From DASVRZ01 sp038230215 (GTDB lineage Bacteria; Verrucomicrobiota; Verrucomicrobiia; Chthoniobacterales; DASVRZ01), in NCBI GenBank assembly GCA_038230215.1, contig JBBRNR010000004.1, forward strand, positions 265,813-329,812: 64,000 nucleotides of DNA, written 5' to 3'. Numbering within the stretch: the stretch's first letter is position 1; each line of letters begins with the position of its first letter. This document shows, in pieces, positions 7,669 through 14,106 of this stretch. The notes beneath the pieces are model-generated. The model had not been told where the DNA came from and ran no database searches. It was given only the letters and a program-made list of their open reading frames with translations. The translations under genes and the position numbers were made by a program.

Positions 7669-8429
7669 TTACTCGACACGATTCACGGGATCATCGATCG
7701 CCGCGTGCTTCTGAATTATCATATCGAGCCAGACGCATTGGAGCAGGTGCTGCCTTCGGGCTTCCGCCCAAAGCTATTTCGCGGGAAGGGCATCGGCGGC
7801 GTGTGCATGATCCGTTTCCGCGAGCTTCGCCCGCGGATGATTCCTTCGTGGCTCGGCATGCGCTCGGAAACGCGGCGCATCGTATCGCGGTGGAGTGGGA
7901 GCAAGACGATGGGATCAGAGAAGGCGTATTCATCCCGCGAAGGGATACCAATTCGACCTTCAATCACCTTTTGGGCGGTCGGGTCTTTCCGGGCATCTTT
8001 TACAAAGGCAGCTTCGTCTCCGACGAAGCTGCCGACGAAATCGCTCTGACGATTCGGCGTGAGGACGGCAGCGAAGAAGCTCACTTCAAGGGTCGGGTAG
8101 GGCAGGCCCTACCCGACACCAGCCTGTTCGAGTCGGTAGAGCAAGCGGCCTCATTCTTCTCGCTCGGAGCGACCGGATACTCAGCGACACGCGAGGAGGG
8201 GCATTATCACGGCATGGAGCTGCGGAGTTTGGATTGGAGCATCGCCCCGATGGACATCGACGAAGCGCACACGAGCTTCTTTTCGGATCACACGCGCTTT
8301 CCAGATGGCAGCGTGGAGCTGGACTGTGCTTTAGTGATGCGTGGTATCGAGCACGAGTGGCACAGCAGACCCGACCTTTACTTCGACCCGCAGAAGACGC
8401 ACCTATCCACGCGCAAGCCAACCGTCTAA
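7669..8429 (+). pseudogene. DUF2071/YqjF-like protein, frameshifted (cassette gene)
   Basis: The reading frame that begins MLLDTIHGIIDRRVLLNYHI continues to GMRSE near 7868. Homologous-looking sequence then continues in another frame as NAAHRIAVEWEQDDG and runs to 8429. One missing A in the GGAAAC at 7866-7871 would restore a 254-residue protein. The joined product looks like the DUF2071 (COG2071, YqjF) family of uncharacterised proteins; WSIAPMDI and TFNHLLGGRVFPG fit the joined frame. A REP-like palindrome (8092-8117) adds extra residues in frame. The TAA stop lies inside the R'' box of the attC. The start at 7669 has AAGAGG upstream, while an ATG at 7642 overlaps the recombination core. 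It is either a true pseudogene or a sequencing error. Confidence 0.7.
8092..8117. repeat. REP-like palindrome inside the DUF2071 cassette gene
   Basis: GTCGGGTAGGGC and its exact reverse complement are separated by two bases. The element lies in the downstream reading frame and encodes GRVGQALPDT without stopping translation. Confidence 0.8.
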
Positions 8430-8546
8430 CCATGCGATGCAGCCAACCGCTGGCCGGCGTACGACCAAGTTTTCCATGACTCCAACTTCAACTCCCGCCG
8501 CCACGCGCGCTTCCGCCAGCGGTGGCTGATCTTGTTCTCGTTAGGC
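8424..8546 (+). repeat. attC recombination site 1 (complete)
   Basis: The R'' box is GTCTAAC (8424-8430) and the R' box GTTAGGC (8540-8546), with the crossover expected after G8540. The inner arms AGCCAACCGCTGGC (8441-8454) and GCCAGCGGTGGCT (8515-8527) are complementary except for one extra A. That is the extrahelical base typical of folded attC sites. The total length is 123 bp, within the known attC range. Confidence 0.85.
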
Positions 8547-8567
8547 CTTTCCTCGCGTTTCCCCTGA

Positions 8568-9044
8568 ATGAAAGCCAAGGTCATTGTTTCCGTAGCCGTC
8601 CTCGGCATAATTGCCGCTGTCGGAGGATGGTGGGCGTATCGCGATTACCAGCAGCGTCGCGCCATCGAATTACTGCAGTTTGCTTTCTCTCCGACCGAAA
8701 AGCCTTCGTGGCGTCGCCATTTACCAGCAACCGCCACCGATATTCACGAGTGGGCGTGGGCAGACGGTTTTCTCCCCGATTACTCCTACTTCCTCAAGGC
8801 TCGCATCGCCGAGGCCGAGTTTCAGCAGTTCGTCGCGCGGCTCGGGCTTACGCCGCACACCTCCGACCGCAAGTATTCCGAGCACTCCAACTGGCTGTCG
8901 TGGAGTTCGGCACCGGGCTTTGACGGCGACTGGTGGGACGCTTCTCCATCTTTAGCCTCAACCTTCGTGAGCGAGGGTCACGACACTTGGACATTCGCAA
9001 AGTATGAAAACGGTTTTCTTTATTTCGTGTCTCTCAACCACTGA
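8568..9044 (+). CDS. cassette-borne membrane-anchored hypothetical protein
   Basis: This 158-residue protein has an N-terminal hydrophobic segment (VIVSVAVLGIIAAVGGWWAY), a single-pass anchor or uncleaved signal. It is followed by a Trp-rich extracytoplasmic domain with no named motif. It starts 28 bp after the recombination point of attC 1, so it is the first gene of its cassette, as is usual. The function is unknown. Small, membrane-associated, orphan proteins are common cargo of chromosomal cassette arrays. Confidence 0.65.
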   Translation: MKAKVIVSVAVLGIIAAVGGWWAYRDYQQRRAIELLQFAFSPTEKPSWRRHLPATATDIHEWAWADGFLPDYSYFLKARIAEAEFQQFVARLGLTPHTSDRKYSEHSNWLSWSSAPGFDGDWWDASPSLASTFVSEGHDTWTFAKYENGFLYFVSLNH

Positions 9045-9149
9045 ACACTGCTCACGCTCCATGGAAACACATATCATAAATAAGGCTATGCGAGATTGGC
9101 ACGCCGCACATCGTTCTTTACCCAAGGAACTCCAATCGCCGCGCCTCTC

Positions 9150-9572
9150 ATGAACGACAACAAAGCAATTCCCGACTGTGCACCGCTCATCGGCCATTCT
9201 CTCCAATCATGCGACAAGCGGGATTACTCTTGGTTCTTCGTCTTCGCGGATAACCTTTCCATTGTCACTGAGTCACCTTGGCGTCTTATCACAGCAGAAG
9301 GCATTTTCGTCACCTCCGAGGATCACAGTCATCCATTCGGACTTCCTGCACCAGTCGATGCCGCCGCTAAAGTCTTGTCCGAGACAGCAGGCCAGACGAT
9401 TGTTTCTGCGATCATCGACCCACTCATGGGCGATTTTACCATTCAGTTCACCAACCATCTTTCACTTCAATTCCTTCAGTTGTCCTCCGGTTACGAAGCT
9501 TGGCGGCTCTATTCCGCTGGTGCAGAGACTATCTGCAAGGGAGGAGGAGGCACTGCACACATCCCAATTTGA
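9150..9572 (+). CDS. cassette-borne DUF6188-like hypothetical protein
   Basis: This 140-residue protein carries the segments WFFVFADNLSIVTESPWRL, TSEDHSHPFGLPAPVDA, GDFTIQFTNHLSLQFL and SSGYEAWRL. The pattern resembles DUF6188/immunity-like proteins; this family assignment is from memory of the pattern and is moderate. A 21-codon frame starting at 9088 (MRDWHAAHRSLPKELQ) ends with TGA overlapping this ATG (ATGA). It is either a coupled leader peptide or the shifted N-terminus of the same gene. The stop lies just before a degenerate attC. The gene may share one cassette with the previous gene or have lost the site between them. Confidence 0.6.
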   Translation: MNDNKAIPDCAPLIGHSLQSCDKRDYSWFFVFADNLSIVTESPWRLITAEGIFVTSEDHSHPFGLPAPVDAAAKVLSETAGQTIVSAIIDPLMGDFTIQFTNHLSLQFLQLSSGYEAWRLYSAGAETICKGGGGTAHIPI

Positions 9573-9579
9573 CCTTCTC

Positions 9580-9660
9580 CCGACCATGCGATGCAGCGAA
9601 TCCTCCGAGCGCGTCACGGTTCGTGATTGCGCACGACTAGTGCCGTTCCCTTATCTCTCT
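9580..9660 (+). repeat. attC remnant 2 (degenerate)
   Basis: It contains CCATGCGATGCAGCGAATCC and then GTGCCGTTCCCT. This aligns with the site at 10010-10111 over about 65 bases, but the R'' box reads CCCGACC and no GTTRRRY core follows. It was probably an attC that has lost its 3' half. Confidence 0.6.
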
Positions 9661-9751
9661 CTTCCACTCTATCGATGTCCATTTATGCACTTTGTCGGAT
9701 CTTTAGATCACGTGGCCGTAAGAATCCCCGCACCGGCGCCTAATTCATTGC

Positions 9752-9994
9752 ATGGCTAATATTCTTAATTTGCCCGGCCCAAACTCCGCATACAAGAAGC
9801 CGCAGGCTACTCCAGCCGGGTTCTGGAGCGGACTCTGGCACGGCCTTTTACTTCCTTTCACTTTTATCATTAGTTTATTCAGTCCAGGTGTCCGTATCTA
9901 CGAAACTAACAACAACGGGCGGTTTTATGATTTTGGATTTTGGTTGGGATGCGGTGTCAGTATCGGAAGCAAGCATGCAGCCACTCACTATTAG
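9752..9994 (+). CDS. cassette-borne small conserved membrane protein
   Basis: This 80-residue protein has a central membrane segment (FWSGLWHGLLLPFTFIISLF) and the motif VRIYETNNNGRFYDFGFWLG, followed by a possible second membrane segment. The YETNNNGR(x)YDFGF signature belongs to a small family of uncharacterised bacterial membrane proteins; I recognise the pattern but know no function. It lies in the cassette that ends with the near-complete attC at 10010. No strong ribosome-binding site is visible. Confidence 0.65.
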   Translation: MANILNLPGPNSAYKKPQATPAGFWSGLWHGLLLPFTFIISLFSPGVRIYETNNNGRFYDFGFWLGCGVSIGSKHAATHY

Positions 9995-10009
9995 ACTTTC
10001 CAGGCCGTC

Positions 10010-10111
10010 GCCTAAACAAGCGATGCAACGAACGCTCCGGGCTCGTCACCAGCTGTGCTATCGCACTCACGCGCCGTTCCCTACGCGTAGCTGATCTTGT
10101 TTTCATTAGGC
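10010..10111 (+). repeat. attC recombination site 3 (near complete)
   Basis: The R'' box is GCCTAAAC (10010-10017) and the terminal core ATTAGGC (10105-10111), where the canonical G at the crossover is changed to A. The CGATGCAACGAACGC block and the GCTGATCTTGTTTTC segment match attC 1 (CGATGCAGCC, GCTGATCTTGTTCTC). Length 102 bp. Confidence 0.75.
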
Positions 10112-10133
10112 AACTCTGCGCTAGCTAACTAAA

Positions 10134-10553
10134 ATGCAATTCATTTCACAGATAGTGCAGGTCATTCTCATACTCTTCCTGACGACACTGGTCGCTCCAG
10201 CACTTCCGTCTGAGCAAGGCGTCTATTTTGCGAGAGCTCGGGGTTTTACGGAAATTATTGAATTACGCGACGGCGGTCGGTTTGGATATTGGTATGAGTG
10301 GCCCGTGAAAGGCGCGTTTCTTCGCTCTACTGCAACTGGCACATATACAACGTCCGACCGCCCTCTTAGCCTTCTCATTACATTCCACACGCTGCGTCCC
10401 AATGACTCAGTCGCGATTTACGAAGACTTCGTGCATCGAATGATCTTGTGGCGGCCTGGTGGCACCGATCGATATCTCAATCCTTACGGCGCCCTGTATC
10501 GCACCAATAATGCTCCGGAGTTTATCCTCGACCATCATGAACTACTTCCCTGA
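10134..10553 (+). CDS. cassette-borne secreted hypothetical protein
   Basis: This 139-residue protein starts with a signal peptide (FISQIVQVILILFLTTLVAPAL). It is followed by a small domain with FTEIIELRDGGRFGYWYEW and a TGTYTTSDRPLSLLIT strand pattern, as in small beta-rich lipocalin-like or META-like folds. That is only a resemblance. It lies directly after the core of attC 3 and before an attC half-site, so it occupies one cassette. The function is unknown. Confidence 0.65.
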   Translation: MQFISQIVQVILILFLTTLVAPALPSEQGVYFARARGFTEIIELRDGGRFGYWYEWPVKGAFLRSTATGTYTTSDRPLSLLITFHTLRPNDSVAIYEDFVHRMILWRPGGTDRYLNPYGALYRTNNAPEFILDHHELLP

Positions 10554-10562
10554 CCTATCGTC

Positions 10563-10600
10563 GCTTAACCATGCGATACAGCGAGGCGGGCCGCTGCAAA
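10563..10600 (+). repeat. attC remnant 4 (left half only)
   Basis: The R'' box GCTTAAC (10563-10569) is followed by CATGCGATACAGCGAGG, matching the 5' half of the other sites. No convincing GTTRRRY core follows (closest GTTGGAA at 10649), so the right half seems lost. This marks the approximate right end of the array. Confidence 0.55.
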
Positions 10601-10661
10601 GTGTTTTGAAGCATATCACAACTCCCGAATGCTGGTCGCACTTAACCAGTTGGAAAAAAAC

Positions 10662-10964
10662 TTACCCGCCAGCCATGGCACCGACGATTAGAAGGGGCTC
10701 GCGGCCTTCACAGATGGCTGGCGGGAGGGCCGTTGCCAGTGCTTCGTGGGAGAGGTCTTCCTGACACGCGAAGTAGCGGATGAAGGGGCGGCGTTTGCCA
10801 GTGTTGTGTTCGCGGAAGGTGCCGCGAAGAGTGGGGAGGGTGCGTTCGAGTTCGTCCAAAACCGTGCCGAGTGTGATCGGGCCGCTGATTTCCAAGGTCA
10901 CTTCGCCGCTCACTTTGGCGATGTTGCGCAGGTGATACGGCAGGACCACGCGCACGGTGGTCAT
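10662..10964 (-). CDS. MoaD/ThiS-like ubiquitin-fold protein with C-terminal GG
   Basis: This 100-residue protein has a beta-grasp-like pattern (TVRVVLPYHLRNIA, VTLEISGPITLGTVLDELE) and ends GAMAGG. The C-terminal diglycine is the activated end of MoaD/ThiS sulfur carriers. Its ATG overlaps the stop of the BNR-repeat gene by four bases (ATGA), so it is translationally coupled to it. No E1-like (MoeB/ThiF) or MoaE gene is beside it. It could be a sulfur carrier for an unknown pathway or a protein modifier. The specific role is not known. Confidence 0.75.
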   Translation of the reverse strand: MTTVRVVLPYHLRNIAKVSGEVTLEISGPITLGTVLDELERTLPTLRGTFREHNTGKRRPFIRYFACQEDLSHEALATALPPAICEGREPLLIVGAMAGG

Positions 10965-12076
10965 TTCAACGTCTGGACTTCGACCGAATAAACGGCGGGC
11001 AAGTCGCGGACGATGGCCTCCCAGGTGTCGCCGCCGTCGGGCGAGGCATAGACCTGGCCGCCGGTGGTGCCGAAGTAGATGCCGCACGAATTCATCTCAT
11101 CGACGGCCATCGCGTCGCGCAGGACGTTGACGTAGCAATCGCTCTGCGGCAGGCCGTTGGTGAGGGCTTCCCATTCGTTGCCGCCGGTGCGACTGCGATA
11201 GACGCGCAATTTTCCCTCGGGGACGAAATGTTCCGAGTCGCTCTTGATCGGCACGACGTAGATCGTTTCCGGTTCGTGCGCGTGGATGACGATGGGGAAA
11301 CCGAAGTCGGTGGGCAGGTTGCCGCTGACTTCGTGCCAATGGTCGCCGGCGTCGTCGCTGCGCATGACGTCCCAATGTTTCTGCATGAACAGCGTGTTTG
11401 GCTGCGCCGGATGCTGGGCGATGCGATGGACGCAATGGCCGACTTCCGCGTCGGGATCGGGGAGTTCGTAGAGCGATTTGAGGCCTTTGTTGATAGGTTT
11501 CCAGGTTTCGCCGCCGTCATCGGTGCGAAACGCGCCTGCCGCCGAGATGGCGACGAAGATGCGTTGCGGATTGACCGGATCGAGGAGGATGGTGTGCAAG
11601 CACATGCCGCCCGCGCCGGGTTGCCAGAGTGGGCTTTTGGCGTTGCGCAAGCCGGGGAGTTCGTGCCACGTCATGCCGCCGTCGGTGCTTTTGAAAAGAG
11701 CGGCGTCCTCGGCCCCGGCATAGACGGTGTCGGCGTCGGTGAGTGACGGTTCGAGATGCCAGATGCGCTTGAATTCCCACGGATGCTGCGTGCCGTCGTA
11801 CCACTGATGCGTCCCCGGTGTTCCTGCATATTCAAAAACGCTGCCGACTTTTTCCCAAGTCTTGCCACCGTCGTCGGAGCGCTGCATTTGCTGTCCAAAC
11901 CAACCGCTTGTCTGCGAGGCGTAGATGCGATCGGGGTTCACCGGCGAACCTTTGAGATGATACATTTCCCAACCCGCAAATAACGGCCCGTTCACCGTCC
12001 ACTCCCGCCGCGCGGCATCTGACGTTAGGATAAACGCACCTTTTTTAGTTCCGACTAAGACTCTGACGTGGCTCAT
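10961..12076 (-). CDS. BNR/Asp-box beta-propeller protein
   Basis: This 371-residue protein has at least five Asp-box motifs (SDDGGKTWEKV, STDGGMTWHEL, TDDGGETWKP, SDDAGDHWHEV, SPDGGDTWEAI), as in sialidase-like and photosynthesis-factor-like propellers. There is no signal peptide, so it is probably cytoplasmic. The ATG at 12076 is chosen because AAGGAG lies just upstream; a longer frame to 12151 lacks a site. It is followed with a 4-bp overlap by a MoaD-like gene, so the two products likely work together. The catalytic activity is unknown. Sialidase activity is not supported, since I see no FRIP-type Arg motif at the start. Confidence 0.8.
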   Translation of the reverse strand: MSHVRVLVGTKKGAFILTSDAARREWTVNGPLFAGWEMYHLKGSPVNPDRIYASQTSGWFGQQMQRSDDGGKTWEKVGSVFEYAGTPGTHQWYDGTQHPWEFKRIWHLEPSLTDADTVYAGAEDAALFKSTDGGMTWHELPGLRNAKSPLWQPGAGGMCLHTILLDPVNPQRIFVAISAAGAFRTDDGGETWKPINKGLKSLYELPDPDAEVGHCVHRIAQHPAQPNTLFMQKHWDVMRSDDAGDHWHEVSGNLPTDFGFPIVIHAHEPETIYVVPIKSDSEHFVPEGKLRVYRSRTGGNEWEALTNGLPQSDCYVNVLRDAMAVDEMNSCGIYFGTTGGQVYASPDGGDTWEAIVRDLPAVYSVEVQTLK

Positions 12077-12181
12077 AAAGACTCCTTGGGTTAACGTGTC
12101 ACATTTAGCCAAACGAAACGTTTTTTGAAGGAAATTTTTCAGCCAGCCCAAATGGAATCAACTGTGGGCGAGCTAAAAGAC

Positions 12182-13987
12182 TTAGACTTTCTCGTAAATT
12201 CGGGTGTTCTCCTCGATATCGGGAGTCGTGCTGGTTTCTCCGGTTTTGAATTCTTCCATCAATGCGCGCGTGACGATTTCGCCCGTGTCGCTGCAACTCT
12301 GCAAGCCGTAGGAATAAGGGCGCACTCCCGAGGTGTGGGGGAAGGCGATGTCGTAGATGCGGGTACTAGCCTGACTGTTAGTGCCGATTACGCGGTAAGT
12401 GCCGTCGATGTCGATGCCGCTGGTGTGGTAGAGCGGTTCGCCGTTTTCGGTGACGACCGATTCGGCGGCTCGTTCTGCTAACGTGCCAAGAATTTCTTTG
12501 GAGGCGAATCGTGCACGGGCTTTCCTAACACTGCCGTCGCGCACCAGACTGGGAAATGGATAAGAATCTAACTCGACTGGCTTCTGTCCGCTACAATCGA
12601 TGAAGAGCGGAAACTGCATTTCCTTTTTTCCCGATTCGTCTTCCACAACGATGTTAGTCATTCCATCGCGTTGCGTCTCGGCTAGAGACATTTTTCCAGG
12701 AAGGATTTGCAGTTTTCCGGCGTCGTTTAGTGCCAGTAGTTTATCTGCCGAATGGAGAGGCATGGCGGCGATCACGTTCATGAGAAAGGGCATCACTTTC
12801 GCATGAAGAAAGAGGTGATCCTCGGCTGGTAAAAGCTCCGCGTGGAAGTTGAGAGTGTAGATCAAGTCGTCGATGACTTCCTTCCAGTGAATCGGTCGAT
12901 GGCCCAGCACCGATTCGCGAGCTTCGGCCATTTCATAGCGCATCCCTTCAAACGCATCTGGATAAGAGTGTTCCTCGCTCATCCGCTCAATAAATTTTTC
13001 CAAGGTGAATGTGCCGTCTTCTAACAATCGAGCGATCTCTTCCATTCCGTCTCGCTGAAAAGCTTTGCGAAGCGCGGGTCGGCAGACAGCATCGTAGTAA
13101 GTGGGGATAGTTAGGAACCCATCATCATTGACCAATGCTAACAATTCTTCGCGACTCACATGTTGGTAGATTTTCCGCGTCGTTTCCTCGATTGAGTAGC
13201 GTAAATGCGGCAGGCGTCCATGCCCGGCGCCCATCACGATATGAAATTTTTCGGTGCCAGGATGCGGATGAAAGTCGTATCCGTTTGCGTTTCTAACAAA
13301 CGTCCCGTGACGATGCGCCAGCGAGGTGACGACATCGAAGGCACTCAACGAAGCACCCAGAGTTCCTACGACGTGATTGTAAACTTTTCCCTCATCCGGC
13401 AGCCATCGACGGCTCGTCCACGGACTGCTAAAGTAGCCATTCTGCGGGCGGTCCGCATTCGGCCATTGGTGTCCCGTCGCGATGATGACTTTATCGTAGC
13501 TTTGAGGGTCCCGTCCTTCGGTAAAGAGGGTGGTGCTGTTGCGTGCGGAGTCGTCCTGGATATCGATGACAGCGCACTGGGCAAATTCTTCGATCTCGAA
13601 GCCTATTTCCGTTAAGTGTGCGAGGATCGTGCGGTATTGCGATTGCAGATAGCGCCCGAGAGCGATGCGGCTGTAAATTTTACTCGGGCTAATCTCCGCA
13701 CGTTCGACATTCAGTTCCTCAAGCACTGCGGCGTCCTGTGCTTGCAGCCAATCCGCCAACGAGGTGAGCAAGGGAGGCATCTCCTCTGAAGGGATATTAG
13801 CCATCTGGTAAATATCCGTTGTCCGAGGATTGTAGGGCATCCCCATTCCGAGCAAATCCCCCCGCTCGTAGATCGCGATGGAACTCAGATGAAGTTTCAA
13901 AAACCCGGCATGTTCGAGCAGATGCTTCAGCAAATAAATCGCCGACGGCCCACTGCCAATGATCGCTATTTTAATCCCCGAAATCAT
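12182..13987 (-). CDS. FAD/NAD(P)-binding protein (NAD_binding_9 type)
   Basis: This 601-residue protein has an N-terminal Rossmann dinucleotide motif (IKIAIIGSGPSAIYLLKHLL), then ISPSKIYSRIALGRYLQ and YDKVIIATGHQWP. The C-terminal half returns to the FAD fold (PLFIDCSGQKPVEL, SGIDIDGTYRVIGTNS). This layout fits the NAD_binding_9 family of large flavoproteins, whose substrates are mostly unknown; members are near amino acid or siderophore hydroxylases in some genomes. It is a single gene flanked by a terminator upstream (14050-14085). Confidence 0.75.
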   Translation of the reverse strand: MISGIKIAIIGSGPSAIYLLKHLLEHAGFLKLHLSSIAIYERGDLLGMGMPYNPRTTDIYQMANIPSEEMPPLLTSLADWLQAQDAAVLEELNVERAEISPSKIYSRIALGRYLQSQYRTILAHLTEIGFEIEEFAQCAVIDIQDDSARNSTTLFTEGRDPQSYDKVIIATGHQWPNADRPQNGYFSSPWTSRRWLPDEGKVYNHVVGTLGASLSAFDVVTSLAHRHGTFVRNANGYDFHPHPGTEKFHIVMGAGHGRLPHLRYSIEETTRKIYQHVSREELLALVNDDGFLTIPTYYDAVCRPALRKAFQRDGMEEIARLLEDGTFTLEKFIERMSEEHSYPDAFEGMRYEMAEARESVLGHRPIHWKEVIDDLIYTLNFHAELLPAEDHLFLHAKVMPFLMNVIAAMPLHSADKLLALNDAGKLQILPGKMSLAETQRDGMTNIVVEDESGKKEMQFPLFIDCSGQKPVELDSYPFPSLVRDGSVRKARARFASKEILGTLAERAAESVVTENGEPLYHTSGIDIDGTYRVIGTNSQASTRIYDIAFPHTSGVRPYSYGLQSCSDTGEIVTRALMEEFKTGETSTTPDIEENTRIYEKV

Positions 13988-14049
13988 TCGACGTTCATCG
14001 TGCTGTTTCTTGTTACGAAAGAGTCGTGTTCCCAGACGCTCCCGTAACC

Positions 14050-14085
14050 AAAAAGCCGCGGGCGATAAAGTCAGCGGCTTTTTTT
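14050..14085 (-). terminator. Rho-independent terminator
   Basis: AAAAGCCGC (14051-14059) and GCGGCTTTTT (14074 onward) form a stem with runs of A and T on both sides. It follows the hemoprotein reductase gene on the minus strand and could also work in the other direction. Confidence 0.8.
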
Positions 14086-14106
14086 GATTGGAGTTAGATC
14101 GGTATG

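Larger units (their letters stand above)
7644..10600 (+). mobile_element. integron-type gene cassette array without integrase (CALIN)
   Basis: This is a run of small genes interspersed with attC-type recombination sites. The first core GTTAGAC (7644-7650) is the exact complement of the R'' box GTCTAAC of the next attC (8424-8430), as expected for the two ends of one cassette. The following core GTTAGGC (8540-8546) matches the R'' box GCCTAA of the site at 10010. The sites share the block CATGCGATGCAGC. One site is complete, one has a base change in its last core, and two are remnants. No tyrosine integrase gene is in the window, which fits the known class of attC clusters lacking an integrase. 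The right end is blurred by decay. Confidence 0.8.

Noticed and set aside
8234..8529. Two small frames with NHAMQPTAGRRT- and MRCSQPLAG-type peptides
   Set aside because: They are translations of the attC site at 8424-8546. Peptides of this kind are commonly misannotated from cassette recombination sites.
7644..10600. Integron integrase gene
   Set aside because: No tyrosine recombinase with the integron-specific helix is found in any frame of the window, so the array is called without an integrase.
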